NCBI RefSeq assembly: GCF_009604375.1 | Contig: NZ_WEGH01000002.1 | Coordinates: forward strand, 768,073 to 832,072 | Source: Actinomadura macrotermitis | Lineage (GTDB): Bacteria > Actinomycetota > Actinomycetes > Streptosporangiales > Streptosporangiaceae | DNA: 64,000 nucleotides | Direction: 5' to 3' | Part shown: positions 17,351 through 26,392 of the stretch, piece after piece | Numbering within the stretch: position 1 is the stretch's first letter | Layout of the letters: each line of letters starts with the position of its first letter | Program-made: the position numbers and the translations under genes | Notes under the pieces: model-generated | Databases searched by the model: none | What the model was told of the DNA's origin: nothing | What the model saw: only the letters and a program-made list of their open reading frames with translations

Positions 17351-18709
17351 TCAGATGCCGGCGATGAGCCGGTCCACACGTTCGTCCACGGACCGGAAGG
17401 GGTCCTTGCACAGCACCGTCCGCTGGGCCTGGTCGTTGAGCTTCAGGTGCACCCAGTCCACGGTGAAGTCGCGGCGCTTCGCCTGGGCCTTGCGGATGAA
17501 CTCCCCGCGCAGCTTCGCGCGGGTGGTCTGCGGTGGCACCGACTTGGCCTCGAAGATCTCCAGATCGCTGGTGACACGCTTCATCAAGCCGCGCTTCTCG
17601 AGCATGTAGTAGAGCCCGCGGTCGCGCTGCACGTCGTGGTAGGCCAGATCCAGCTGCGCCGCGCGGGGAGAGCTCAGGGGCAGATCGTGCTTGCGCCGGT
17701 AGCGCTCGATCAGCTGGTACTTGGCCACCCAGTCGATCTCGCGGGAGACCAGGTCGAGATCGCCGGTCTCCACGGCCCGCAGCGTGCGCTCCCACAGTTC
17801 GAGGACCCGGTGCGCGCTCTCGTCGCCGCCGCGGCGGTCGACGAAGTCCTTGGCCTTGCCGAAGTACTCCTTCTGGATCTCCAGCGAGCTGGCCTCGCGG
17901 CCGTTGGCCAGCCGCACCTTGCGGCGGCCGGTCATGTCGTGGCTGACCTCGCGGATCGCCCGGATCGGGTTCTCCAGCGTCAGGTCGCGCATGACCACGC
18001 CCGCCTCGATCATCCGGAGGAGCAGGTCGGTCGCGCCGACCTTCAGGAGCATGGTCGTCTCGGACATGTTGGAGTCGCCGACGATGACGTGCAGGCGGCG
18101 GAACCGCTCGGCGTCGGCGTGCGGCTCGTCCCGCGTGTTGATGATCGGCCGGGAGCGCGTGGTGGCCGAGGAGACGCCCTCCCAGATGTGCTCGGCCCGC
18201 TGCGACACGCAGTAGACCGCGCCGCGCGGCGTCTGCAGCACCTTGCCGGCCCCGCAGATGATCTGCCGGGTGACCAGGAAGGGGATCAGCACGTCGGCCA
18301 TCCGGCCGAACTCGCTGCGCCGTTCCACCAGGTAGTTCTCGTGGCAGCCGTAGGAGTTGCCGGCGGAGTCGGTGTTGTTCTTGAACAGGTAGATGTCGCC
18401 GGCGATGCCCTCCTCGCGCAGCCGCTGCTCGGCGTCCACGAGCAGGCCTTCGAGGATCCGTTCGCCGGCCTTGTCGTGCGTCACCAGGTCGACGACGTTG
18501 TCACATTCGGGTGAGGCGTACTCGGGGTGGCTTCCGACGTCCAGGTAGAGCCGCGCGCCGTTGCGCATGAACACGTTGCTGGAACGGCCCCACGACACCA
18601 CTCGGCGGAACAGGTAACGGGCCACCTCGTCAGGTGACAACCGCCGCTGACCGCGGAAGGTGCAAGTGACGCCGTATTCGCTCTCGATTCCGAAGATGCG
18701 CCTGTCCAT
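17351..18709 (-). CDS. pafA: Pup-protein ligase PafA
   Basis: A 452-residue protein, the normal PafA length. It starts [20 protein letters not shown], where the Glu region forms the ATP/Mg site, and keeps the landmarks [35 protein letters not shown] and [16 protein letters not shown]. PafA couples the C-terminal glutamate of Pup to lysines of target proteins for proteasomal degradation. dop, pup and prcBA are not in the window and pafBC do not follow it. ATG 18709 gives the expected N-terminus; the longer frame is not supported. Whether this is the genome's only pafA or an extra copy captured by the cluster cannot be told here. Confidence 0.97.
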   Translation of the reverse strand: MDRRIFGIESEYGVTCTFRGQRRLSPDEVARYLFRRVVSWGRSSNVFMRNGARLYLDVGSHPEYASPECDNVVDLVTHDKAGERILEGLLVDAEQRLREEGIAGDIYLFKNNTDSAGNSYGCHENYLVERRSEFGRMADVLIPFLVTRQIICGAGKVLQTPRGAVYCVSQRAEHIWEGVSSATTRSRPIINTRDEPHADAERFRRLHVIVGDSNMSETTMLLKVGATDLLLRMIEAGVVMRDLTLENPIRAIREVSHDMTGRRKVRLANGREASSLEIQKEYFGKAKDFVDRRGGDESAHRVLELWERTLRAVETGDLDLVSREIDWVAKYQLIERYRRKHDLPLSSPRAAQLDLAYHDVQRDRGLYYMLEKRGLMKRVTSDLEIFEAKSVPPQTTRAKLRGEFIRKAQAKRRDFTVDWVHLKLNDQAQRTVLCKDPFRSVDERVDRLIAGI

Positions 18710-18740
18710 GACGGTCAACGTTACGCGCCGAAGCGATGGT

Positions 18741-18926
18741 TTTACAGTATTGACTTCAGCTGCCGCCGCCCCGGCAACCCGTCTGTCACCGCCACGCCCG
18801 GTCCACGTCCGCCCGCGAGCCGCGCGCGGGCGCATCCGGGACCCGCTCCCTCCGGCCGCCCCCTCTGTCAAATCCTTGTCACATGCGCGACCCGGTCGCT
18901 ACGCTGATCGCAGTCAAAACTGTAAA
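18741..18926. promoter_or_regulatory. Inverted pair of 15-bp elements between pafA and pabAB
   Basis: TTTACAGTATTGACT at 18741-18755 is the reverse complement of AGTCAATACTGTAAA. A near-identical AGTCAAAACTGTAAA lies on the other strand at 18912-18926 (14 of 15 match). One arm is ~32 bp before the pafA ATG and the other sits just past the predicted pabAB promoter, each facing its own gene. This suggests a shared regulator or duplicated promoter element (inference). Confidence 0.45.
18876..18905 (+). promoter_or_regulatory. Candidate pabAB promoter
   Basis: TTGTCA (18876-18881), 18 bp, TACGCT (18900-18905). A TGTCAAAT box (18866-18873) overlaps its upstream side, like boxes seen before other operons here. 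The predicted start would leave a leader of about 70 nt before GTG 18982. Confidence 0.5.
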
Positions 18927-18981
18927 CCCGCGTTTGCTGGTCCTTCGGCGTCTGACATTGATCACCCGATCGGGGTCCATC

Positions 18982-21132
18982 GTGCCGACTCTGCTCATCG
19001 ACAACTACGACTCCTACACCTACAACCTCTTCCAGCTTCTCGCCGCGGTGAACGGGATCCCGCCCGTCGTGTTCCACAACGACGACCCCCGTCTGCCCGA
19101 ACTCGAACTACGGGATTTCGACTCGATCGTGATCTCGCCGGGCCCGGGACGTCCCCAGGCCGGGCGCGATCTCGGCCACGTGACCCGGTTGCTGGAGGAG
19201 GCCCGCGCACCGGTGCTGGGGGTCTGCCTGGGGCACCAGGCCCTCGCCCATATGGAAGGCGGGGACGTCGTTCCCGCACTGCTGCCCCGCCATGGGCACC
19301 TCACGGTCGTCCGGCACGACGGCGACGGCCTGTTCGAGGGCATTCCCCAGAATTTTCGGGCCGTCCGCTACCACTCGCTCGTCGTCGCCGAGCCTCTGCC
19401 CGACTCCCTCGTGGCGACGGCCTGGGCCGAGGACGGCATGGTCATGGGGCTGCGGCATAAGCACCTGCCGCGCTGGGGAGTGCAGTTCCACCCGGAGTCG
19501 ATCGCGACCGAGCATGGGGAACGCCTGCTCGCCAACTTCCGCGACCTGGCCGCCGCCGTTCGCGAGAGCAACGGGCACCGCCGCCCGCGAACGCTCTCCG
19601 TCCACGAGGCCATGACCCCGGGCCCACTCGCCGACCCGAGCACGGTCGCCGCCGCGGACGAGGAGCCGATGGGACTTGCCGTCGAGGTGCGCGCGCTTCC
19701 CGGCGCCGTGCCGACGGAGCGTGCCTTCGAGGCGCTTTACCGCGACGGCGAGCAGGCCTTCTGGCTCGACAGCAGCCGGGTGGAGCCGGGCCTGTCGCGC
19801 TTCTCGTTCATGGGCGACTTCTCGGGCCCGTTGAGCGAGGTCCTCACCTACCGCGTTCCGGACGACAAGGTGACCGTGACCAGTCCGGACGGCACCACGC
19901 GGCTGGAACCGGGCGACATCTTCGAGGTCCTGGAGCGCCGGCTGGCCACCCACGCCGTGGACTCCCCCGACGGGCTGCCCTTCGACTTCAGCTGCGGATA
20001 CGTCGGCTACTTCGGCTACGAGCTCAAGGCGAACTGCGGCGGCGACTACCGCCACGCGTCCGCGACCCCGGACGCCACGTGGATGCTCGCCGACCGCCTG
20101 GTGGCAGTGGACCACCAGGAAGACCAGACCTATGTGCTGACGCTGAACGACGGCTCCAACAAGGTTCGCCGCGCCAACGCCGCCTGGACGGAACGGATGC
20201 TGGCCGCGCTGTCGAACCTCCTCACCGAGAGCGAAGGCGAGGATCCGCGGGCGGATCCGGCCCCACCGGCGGCCGGTGGCTCCGAGGCCGATCCGCTCAA
20301 TACCCGTGGCCGTCCCCGGTATCTGGAGGACGTGGCCGAGTGCAGGCGGCTGCTCGCGGCGGGCGAGAGCTATGAGATCTGCCTGACCGACAAGATCCGC
20401 ACCACCTTCGACGGTGACCGGCTCGCCTTCTACCACCGGCTGCGCTCGGTCAACCCGGCCCCCTACGGCGCGCTGCTGCGGTTCGGCGATCTGACGGTCT
20501 TCTGCTCTTCGCCGGAGCGCTTCCTGCGCATCGACACCGACCGGCTGGTGGAGACCAAGCCCATCAAGGGCACCGCCCCGCGTTCGGACGACCCGCTGGA
20601 AGACGCGCGGCTGCACAACGGGCTCGCCACCAGCGCCAAGGCGCAGGCCGAGAACCTCATGATCGTGGACCTGCTGCGCAACGATCTCGGCCGCACCTGC
20701 GAGATCGGGAGCGTCCAGGTGCCCTCGTACATGGCGGTCGAGTCGTACGCGACGGTCCACCAGCTCGTCTCCACGATCACCGGCCGGCTCCGCCGCGAGG
20801 TCTCCCCCGTCGCCTGCGTCCGGGCGTGCTTTCCGGGCGGCTCGATGACCGGCGCCCCCAAGCTCCGCACGATGGAGATCATCGACCGGCTGGAGCACGA
20901 GGCGCGCGGCGTCTACTCCGGCGCCCTCGGCTACTTCGGCCTGAACGGCACGGCGGACCTCAGCATCGTGATCCGGACCGCCGTGCTGTGGAAGGACGAT
21001 CTCACCGTCGGCGCGGGCGGGGCCGTGGTCTACGGCTCCACCCCGGTGGAGGAGTACGACGAGATGGTCCTCAAGGCCTCGGCGACACTGCGCGCCCTCG
21101 CCTCTCTGCAGAGCACCACCACCGCCCCATGA
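18982..21132 (+). CDS. pabAB: Aminodeoxychorismate synthase, fused glutaminase and synthase (PabAB)
   Basis: A 716-residue fusion. Residues ~1-200 are a class I glutamine amidotransferase (LLIDNYDSYTYNLFQ, nucleophile in LGVCLGHQALA, WGVQFHPES). After a linker, residues ~230-715 are the chorismate-binding synthase (SCGYVGYFGYELK, SSPERFLRI, FPGGSMTGAPKLRTME). The key motif is ETKPIKGTAPR: PIKGT with Lys marks aminodeoxychorismate synthase, whereas anthranilate synthase has PIAGT. It converts chorismate plus glutamine to 4-amino-4-deoxychorismate. Fused PabAB is typical of antibiotic clusters that use p-aminobenzoate. GTG 18982 gives the canonical N-terminus; an upstream ATG at 18883 adds unrelated residues and overlaps the predicted promoter. 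Confidence 0.95.
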   Translation: MPTLLIDNYDSYTYNLFQLLAAVNGIPPVVFHNDDPRLPELELRDFDSIVISPGPGRPQAGRDLGHVTRLLEEARAPVLGVCLGHQALAHMEGGDVVPALLPRHGHLTVVRHDGDGLFEGIPQNFRAVRYHSLVVAEPLPDSLVATAWAEDGMVMGLRHKHLPRWGVQFHPESIATEHGERLLANFRDLAAAVRESNGHRRPRTLSVHEAMTPGPLADPSTVAAADEEPMGLAVEVRALPGAVPTERAFEALYRDGEQAFWLDSSRVEPGLSRFSFMGDFSGPLSEVLTYRVPDDKVTVTSPDGTTRLEPGDIFEVLERRLATHAVDSPDGLPFDFSCGYVGYFGYELKANCGGDYRHASATPDATWMLADRLVAVDHQEDQTYVLTLNDGSNKVRRANAAWTERMLAALSNLLTESEGEDPRADPAPPAAGGSEADPLNTRGRPRYLEDVAECRRLLAAGESYEICLTDKIRTTFDGDRLAFYHRLRSVNPAPYGALLRFGDLTVFCSSPERFLRIDTDRLVETKPIKGTAPRSDDPLEDARLHNGLATSAKAQAENLMIVDLLRNDLGRTCEIGSVQVPSYMAVESYATVHQLVSTITGRLRREVSPVACVRACFPGGSMTGAPKLRTMEIIDRLEHEARGVYSGALGYFGLNGTADLSIVIRTAVLWKDDLTVGAGGAVVYGSTPVEEYDEMVLKASATLRALASLQSTTTAP

Positions 21133-21929
21133 CCACCAGGGCGCGGCGGCTCGTGTGGCGTGGGGACACGGGCGCCTTCGCCACGGCGTCCGCCGGCGGT
21201 CCCGCGCTCGTCGTGGACTCGTGGCTGGTGTCGGACGGCCTGGTCCGCGGCCTGGACCTGCACAGGGAGCGCTTCGTCCGCGCCTGCGCCGCACTCGCCG
21301 GCGTGCGGACGGAGACCACCGGCGCCTTCTTCACCGCCGCCGTCGAGGAGCTGCCGCGCTCGGGCGACTGGTTCCCCAGGGTCGAATACGCGCCGGCCGG
21401 CACGACCGGTGACGCGGCCGCCGGGGCGTTCCGGCTGTGGATCAGACCGGCGCCGCAGCGGGGCTCCTTCGTGCGGATGTGGGTGCCGGAGGAGGCCGAT
21501 CAACGTCGTCATCCCGCCGTGAAGGGCCCCGACCTGCCCTATCTCCTCGCGCTGCGCGACAGGGCCCTCGCCGCGGGCGCGGACGAGGCGCTCCTGCTCG
21601 GTCCCGGGGGGCAGGTGCTCGAAGGGACGACCACCAGCCTGCTGTGGTGGCGCGGCGACAAGCTGTGCATGCCGCCGGACGAGGCGCCGGCGCTGCACGG
21701 CGTGACCCGCAGGCTGATCCGGGCCATCGCCGGGAACCTCTGGTGCCCGGTCGGGTTCGAGTACGTCACGCTCGCCGACCTGGATGGCGTCGAGGTGTGG
21801 ACGGTCAACGCGCTGCACGGCATCCGGCCGGTGTCCGCCTGGGCGCAGACCGCACTCCGGGCCCCCGCGCCGACGGACCGCCTGCACCACTGGCGGCGGC
21901 TGCTGACGGCCACCTCGGCACCGATTTGA
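21129..21929 (+). CDS. pabC: Aminodeoxychorismate lyase-like PLP enzyme (class IV)
   Basis: A 266-residue class IV aminotransferase-fold protein. The probable PLP lysine is in HPAVKGPDLPYLLALRD, followed by the fold signature GQVLEGTTTSLLWW and the C-terminal VWTVNALHGIRPV. It overlaps pabAB as ATGA, so it should remove pyruvate from aminodeoxychorismate to release p-aminobenzoate. Lengths and motif spacing fit PabC better than branched-chain aminotransferases. The promoter for the next gene overlaps its stop codon. Confidence 0.88.
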   Translation: MTTRARRLVWRGDTGAFATASAGGPALVVDSWLVSDGLVRGLDLHRERFVRACAALAGVRTETTGAFFTAAVEELPRSGDWFPRVEYAPAGTTGDAAAGAFRLWIRPAPQRGSFVRMWVPEEADQRRHPAVKGPDLPYLLALRDRALAAGADEALLLGPGGQVLEGTTTSLLWWRGDKLCMPPDEAPALHGVTRRLIRAIAGNLWCPVGFEYVTLADLDGVEVWTVNALHGIRPVSAWAQTALRAPAPTDRLHHWRRLLTATSAPI

Positions 21930-21954
21930 CTAATTCGTTGTCAAATTTTACACC
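21926..21954 (+). promoter_or_regulatory. Candidate promoter of the aryl-ligase operon
   Basis: TTGACT (21926-21931), 17 bp, TACACC (21949-21954), starting inside the pabC stop. The spacer contains TTGTCAAAT (21938-21946), within the imperfect palindrome GTCAAATTTTAC, resembling the boxes at 10076-10139 and 53254. A leader of ~40 nt precedes ATG 22000. Confidence 0.5.
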
Positions 21955-21999
21955 CTATGCCACGATCATTGACTGATCTCTGGTCGGAGAAGAGGAACG

Positions 22000-23661
22000 A
22001 TGCCACGTCCCGGACTCACGCTCTATCCGGAGGAGTTCGCCGACCACTACGTCCGCGCCGGATACTGGCGCGGTGTGCCGCTCGGTTCCTGGCCCTGGGA
22101 CTGGGCCTCCCGGTACGGCGACCGGACGGCGCTGGTCGACGACGACCGGAGCCTCGGCTTCCGTGACCTCGCCGAGCACACCGATGCGCTCGCCGGGCGC
22201 CTGCTCGCGCTGGGACTGCGCCCCGGCGACAACATCGTCGTGCAGCTCCCCAACCGCTGGGAGTTCGTCGTCCTGTTCCTGGCCTGCCAGCGGATCAACG
22301 TGGTGCCCGTGCTCGCGCTGCCGGCCGACCGGGACCACGAGATCGGCGTCCTCGTCGAGCGGGTGCGGGCGACGGCGCTCGCGGTCCCGGCGACCTGGCG
22401 CGGCTACGACCACCTCGCCCTGGCCGGGCGCGTCCGGGAGCAGGCCGGGCGCGACCTGCACATTCTGGTCGCCGGCGGCGACGGGGGCCGCCCGGGCGCG
22501 GACCTGCGCGCCATGGCCAGGCCCGGGCCGGAGCCCGCGGTGCAGCGCGCGCTTCTCGACGCGCTCCCCGTCGATCCGCGGGACGCGGCGCTCATCCTGC
22601 TGACCGGCGGGACGACGGCGACGCCCAAGCTCATCGCCCGGACGCACGAGGACTACCACTACGCGGTGCGCACCAGCGCCGAGGTCTGCGGCGTGGACGA
22701 CCGGTCCGTGTACCTCGCCGCGCTGCCCATCTCGCACGGCTTCGCGCTCGGGGCGCCGGGGGTCCTCGGGACGTTGTCGTGCGGCGGCCGGGTGGTCCTG
22801 TCCCCCTCGCCCAACCCCGAGACGGTGTTCGCGCTGATCGAGCGGCACCGCGTCACGCGCACGTCGGCCACCCCCGCCGTCGCGCAGCGCTGGATGGAGG
22901 AGGCGGGCCGGACCCCGCACGACATCTCCAGCCTCGACGTCCTGCTCATCGGCGGCGCGGCGCTCCCGCCCGAGGTGGCCGAGCAGATCACGCCCACCCT
23001 CGGCTGCCGGCTCCAGCAGGTCCTCGGCATGTCCGAGGGGCTGATCTGCTACACCCGGCTCGACGACCCGCCCGAGGTGGTCCACCGGACGCAGGGCCGC
23101 CCGATGAGCCCGGGCGACGAGCTGATGGTCGTCGGCCCGGACGGCGCGCCGGTGCCGGACGGCGAGGAGGGCGAGCTGCTCACCCGCGGGCCGTACACGA
23201 TCCGCGGCTACTTCGCCGATCCGGCCGGCAACGCGCGCTCGTTCACGCCCGACGGCTGGTACCGCTCTGGCGACCTCGTCCGCCGGGACGCGGACGGAAA
23301 CGTCGTCGTGCGCGGCCGGATCAAGGACATCATCAATCGCGGCGGCGAGAAGATCTCTGCGGAGGAGGTCGAGGTCGCCCTGCTCGCGCACCCGGACATC
23401 GAGCAGCTGAGCGTCATCCCCGTCCCCGACCCCGGGCTGGGTGAGCGCGTCTGCCTCTGCGCCGTTCCACGCGCCGGGCGGGAGATCGGCCTCGGTGACA
23501 TCCAGCGGATCTGCGCGGAGGTCGGCCTCGCCCGCTACAAGATCCCCGAGCAGCTGGTGCTCCTGGACTCCCTCCCGCTGACCCCCATCGGCAAGATCGA
23601 CAAGAAGGCCCTCGCCGCCCGGGTCGCGCAGCCCTCCAGTCCGCTTTCCCTCCGATCCTGA
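22000..23661 (+). CDS. Aryl-acid AMP/CoA ligase (DhbE/EntE-like)
   Basis: A 553-residue ANL enzyme close in layout to 2,3-dihydroxybenzoate-AMP ligases. It opens with LYPEEFADHYVRAGYWRGVP and has P-loop LLTGGTTATPKLIARTH, VLGMSEGLICYTRLDD, RSGDLVRRDADG and catalytic lysine in PIGKIDKKALA. In DHB/salicylate ligases the pocket reads HNYPLS, with Asn contacting the 2-hydroxyl; here it is HGFALG, so the Asn is lost. That fits a benzoate without a 2-hydroxyl, such as p-aminobenzoate or p-nitrobenzoate (inference). It lies just after pabAB-pabC and is followed 9 bp later by the KAS III-like gene. AGGA precedes the ATG. Confidence 0.88.
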   Translation: MPRPGLTLYPEEFADHYVRAGYWRGVPLGSWPWDWASRYGDRTALVDDDRSLGFRDLAEHTDALAGRLLALGLRPGDNIVVQLPNRWEFVVLFLACQRINVVPVLALPADRDHEIGVLVERVRATALAVPATWRGYDHLALAGRVREQAGRDLHILVAGGDGGRPGADLRAMARPGPEPAVQRALLDALPVDPRDAALILLTGGTTATPKLIARTHEDYHYAVRTSAEVCGVDDRSVYLAALPISHGFALGAPGVLGTLSCGGRVVLSPSPNPETVFALIERHRVTRTSATPAVAQRWMEEAGRTPHDISSLDVLLIGGAALPPEVAEQITPTLGCRLQQVLGMSEGLICYTRLDDPPEVVHRTQGRPMSPGDELMVVGPDGAPVPDGEEGELLTRGPYTIRGYFADPAGNARSFTPDGWYRSGDLVRRDADGNVVVRGRIKDIINRGGEKISAEEVEVALLAHPDIEQLSVIPVPDPGLGERVCLCAVPRAGREIGLGDIQRICAEVGLARYKIPEQLVLLDSLPLTPIGKIDKKALAARVAQPSSPLSLRS

Positions 23662-23670
23662 GAGCGAGTC

Positions 23671-24702
23671 ATGCGCTTCGACGACATCTATGTGCTGGGG
23701 CTCGGCACCGAGCTGGGCCAGACCGAGACGGTGCAGGCCGCCCTGGACCGGGGCGCCTACCAGCGGAAGTGGGCCGACCTCACCGGGCAGCTCGCCACGT
23801 CGGTGTCGGACGCCGCCGCGCCGGAGCTGGCCGTGGGCGCGGGCCGCAAGGCGCTCGCCGCGGCGGGCCTTGGCACCTCCGGCCTCGTCCGTGACGCTGT
23901 GGGCCTGCACCTGCACGTCTGCACCAACTTCCAAGGCCTGGACATGTGGCCCGCCCAGTGCTTCGTGCTCGATCAGCTGGGCGGCGGCGGCTCGGTGCTG
24001 ACCGGCCAGCTCGGCGCGCTCTCGAACGGGTTCATGGCGGCCATCGAGATCGCCGCGGGCATGCTCAACGGCAGGCCGGACCTCACCGCCGCCCTGCTCA
24101 CCTCCGGCGACCGGTTCTGCGAGCCCGGCTTCCTGCGCTGGTCCACGCAGAGCAACGTCGTCTTCGGCGACGGCGGCGCGGCCATGGTCCTCGGCCGGCG
24201 GCCCGGCCCGGCGCAGCTGGTGTCGGTGGTCTCGCAGACCGATCCGGGCCTGGAGGGCCTGCTGCGCGGCGACAAGCCGTTCGACCAGGTGAGCCGGCTG
24301 GCGTTCGGCGCACCCGACATCACCGACCGGATGCGCTGGTTCGTCGAGCGCAACGGCGGCCTGGACGCGATCAATGAGCGCAAGAACGAGGGCCTGCGCG
24401 CGGCCGTCCGGCAGGCGCTGGCGGAGGCCGGGCTGGAGCTGGCGGACGTGCGCTGGGCGGCGGCGCCGTTCTTCGGCCAGAACTACGTGCACTCGCAGGT
24501 CATCGAGCCGCTGGGCCTGCGCGCCGAGCAGGTGGACATCGAGTTCGGGCTGCGCACCGGGCATCTGGGCGCCAGCGACCCGGTCGTCGGGCTCGACCAC
24601 CTGATCTCCTCCGGGCAGGCCCGGCCGGGCGACGCGGTGCTGCTGCTCGGCATCGCGACCGGCTACATGTGGAGCGCGGCCGTCGTCCGCGTGCTCGGCT
24701 GA
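23671..24702 (+). CDS. KAS III-like acyltransferase with Ser-His-Asp site
   Basis: A 343-residue thiolase-fold protein. Instead of the KAS III cysteine motif (AACAG) it has LGALSNGF with Ser118. The usual HQAN histidine region reads APFFGQNYV. The last motif is GHLGASD, giving His298 and Asp303. FGDGGAAMVLG is conserved. A Ser nucleophile with a C-terminal His/Asp is what is known for DpsC (daunorubicin starter selection), and the Asp for CerJ-type ester-forming enzymes. So it more likely transfers an acyl or aroyl group from CoA to an acceptor than performs decarboxylative condensation. It is probably co-transcribed with the aryl ligase, so the acyl donor may be an aroyl-CoA (inference). Confidence 0.87.
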   Translation: MRFDDIYVLGLGTELGQTETVQAALDRGAYQRKWADLTGQLATSVSDAAAPELAVGAGRKALAAAGLGTSGLVRDAVGLHLHVCTNFQGLDMWPAQCFVLDQLGGGGSVLTGQLGALSNGFMAAIEIAAGMLNGRPDLTAALLTSGDRFCEPGFLRWSTQSNVVFGDGGAAMVLGRRPGPAQLVSVVSQTDPGLEGLLRGDKPFDQVSRLAFGAPDITDRMRWFVERNGGLDAINERKNEGLRAAVRQALAEAGLELADVRWAAAPFFGQNYVHSQVIEPLGLRAEQVDIEFGLRTGHLGASDPVVGLDHLISSGQARPGDAVLLLGIATGYMWSAAVVRVLG

Positions 24703-24745
24703 CACGAGACCCATCCGACGGCAAAGAACGGAACAGGCGGAAGAG

Positions 24746-25666
24746 ATGGCACCACAGGGCCCCTCCGGGGCGATGGAACGCGATCTGCTCGGACGGCTCT
24801 CCGACCGGTGGGGCAAGCAGGTGGCGGTCAAGAAGGACGAGCTCGATCTGGACGGCCACTTCGACCCCGCGCTGCCGGACTTCCCGGCACGGCTGGTACC
24901 CCTCTTCGGGATCCCGCGCGTGGCGGCGGCCGACCAGGAGACGCGGCACCGCGTCCTCGCGGGCGCGTGGATCTCCTACAACGCGCGGACGAGCGCGGTG
25001 GAGCAGGAGGTGATCCTCCCCGCATGCAGGCTCATGCTCACCGACCGCCTGCCGGGGCGGCGGGACAGCCGCGCCAAGGAGGTCCTCCATCAGACCATCA
25101 TCGACGAGCACTACCACATCCTCATGTGTATGAACGCCGCGGGCGTGACCGCGCGGCGCCGCGAGCTGACCGGCCTGGACTTCGACGACCGCCGGTGGCG
25201 GGTGGTGGAGATCCTCAACGCGCGGCGGGACGCGGCGCTCACCGAGCGCGCGAAGGACCTGGTGACGCTGGCGTTCTCGGTCGCGGCCGAGACCGTCATC
25301 GGCGCGTACCTGCTCACGGTCTCCAGCGACATGGGGATCCAGCCGATGAACCGGCTGAGCGTCCACCTGCACCGCCAGGACGAGACCGGGCACGCGGTCG
25401 TCTTCCGCGAGTTGGTCGCCTCGGTCTACCGCGCCCTCGGCACCGAGGAGCAGGCGTTCTTCCGCCAGGCCCTGCGGGACGGCCTGGCGGCCTTCCCTTC
25501 GCCCGACCACCGGCCGTGGGTCGCGATCGCGGGCGCGGCGGGCCTCGACGTGTCCGAGGACGACGTCGCCGCGGCGTTCGGCTCGCTTCCGCCGCTGCCC
25601 CGCGACACCGGCCCGCTCCGGCGGCTGCTCGCCGAACTGGACATCACCGAGAGCTTCGGGCTGTGA
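24746..25666 (+). CDS. AurF-type diiron p-aminobenzoate N-oxygenase
   Basis: 306 residues. The full metal-ligand set of AurF can be placed: Glu86 (SAVEQEV), Glu121 and His124 (DEHYH), Glu182 (AETVIG), and His209, Glu213, His216 (LHRQDETGH). The spacing equals AurF ligands shifted by 14-15 residues. AurF oxidises p-aminobenzoate stepwise to p-nitrobenzoate; CmlI is a related enzyme acting on arylamines. Lying downstream of pabAB, pabC and an aryl ligase, p-aminobenzoate (free or as thioester) is the likely substrate. ATG 24746 follows GGAAGAG. This is strong evidence for a nitroaryl or hydroxylaminoaryl intermediate. Confidence 0.93.
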   Translation: MAPQGPSGAMERDLLGRLSDRWGKQVAVKKDELDLDGHFDPALPDFPARLVPLFGIPRVAAADQETRHRVLAGAWISYNARTSAVEQEVILPACRLMLTDRLPGRRDSRAKEVLHQTIIDEHYHILMCMNAAGVTARRRELTGLDFDDRRWRVVEILNARRDAALTERAKDLVTLAFSVAAETVIGAYLLTVSSDMGIQPMNRLSVHLHRQDETGHAVVFRELVASVYRALGTEEQAFFRQALRDGLAAFPSPDHRPWVAIAGAAGLDVSEDDVAAAFGSLPPLPRDTGPLRRLLAELDITESFGL

Positions 25667-25708
25667 CCCGCATCCCTCCCCGCGCCGATCTGAAGAAAGA
25701 GAGACAGC

Positions 25709-26371
25709 ATGTCCCCTCAAGTCGCGCACGCCGGTCTGGAGATCGCTCTGGTCGTCCGGGACGAGGTACGCCGGTACGGCATCGAGGGCATCGCCCGCTC
25801 TCTCGGCACGGCCACGGCCACCCACCGCTTCGACACGGCCGAGCAGGCCTTCACCGCGGCCGAACGACGGGACTTCGATGTGCTCCTCATCGGTTACGCC
25901 GACCTCGCGGCGAGCATCGCACCCACCCCGCCCGACGGCTTCCATGCCGGGAACGCGCCGGTGCTGGTGCTGGTCGACGACGAGGACCCCGTGCCGCCCG
26001 CGTGGGTCACCGAGGTCCAGGGCTTCCTCGCCTGGTCGGAGCTGGGCCCACAGCCCCTAAAGGCCGCGGTCACCGACGCGGTCGCGGGCCGGTTCCACGT
26101 CTCGCCCGCGCTGGCCCGCCGGCTGCTGTCGGCCACCCACGCAAGGCCCGTGGAGCCGGTCAGGGCGGATGCGCCCGTCCTGACGGCCCGTGAGCTGCAA
26201 GTGCTCCGGCTGGTCGCCGAGGGCCTCAGCAACAAGCAGGTCGCGCGCGCGCTCCAGCTTTCGGAGAACGGGGTCAAGCGCGTCGTGGGCAACGTGCTCG
26301 CGAAGCTGAACAGCCCCAACCGCACCCTCGCCGTCGTCCGCGCGGTCGAGGTCGGCCTGCTGACGCTGTGA
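25709..26371 (+). CDS. LuxR-type regulator with non-canonical receiver
   Basis: 220 residues. The C-terminal HTH is typical ([20 protein letters not shown], then [17 protein letters not shown]). The N-terminal half has receiver-like secondary structure, but the phosphoacceptor strand reads [11 protein letters not shown] where an Asp is expected, and the early acidic pair is missing. It therefore probably responds to a ligand or works without phosphorylation. It is the last gene of the aryl-ligase/KAS/AurF operon (42-bp gap, AGAGAGA site before ATG) and is a good candidate for the pathway regulator of that block. Confidence 0.85.
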   Translation: MSPQVAHAGLEIALVVRDEVRRYGIEGIARSLGTATATHRFDTAEQAFTAAERRDFDVLLIGYADLAASIAPTPPDGFHAGNAPVLVLVDDEDPVPPAWVTEVQGFLAWSELGPQPLKAAVTDAVAGRFHVSPALARRLLSATHARPVEPVRADAPVLTARELQVLRLVAEGLSNKQVARALQLSENGVKRVVGNVLAKLNSPNRTLAVVRAVEVGLLTL

Positions 26372-26375
26372 GGCC

Positions 26376-26392
26376 CGGGCCGCCCCGGCCCG
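26376..26392. terminator. Hairpin between convergent genes
   Basis: CGGGCCG-CCC-CGGCCCG forms a perfect 7-bp stem with a 3-nt loop in the 21-bp space between the LuxR stop and the stop of the leftward acyl-CoA ligase. It could end both transcripts. Confidence 0.6.

Noticed and set aside
18982..21132. Anthranilate synthase or ADIC-type phenazine synthase instead of PabAB
   Set aside because: The PIKGT motif with Lys and the adjacent pabC-like gene indicate aminodeoxychorismate synthase.
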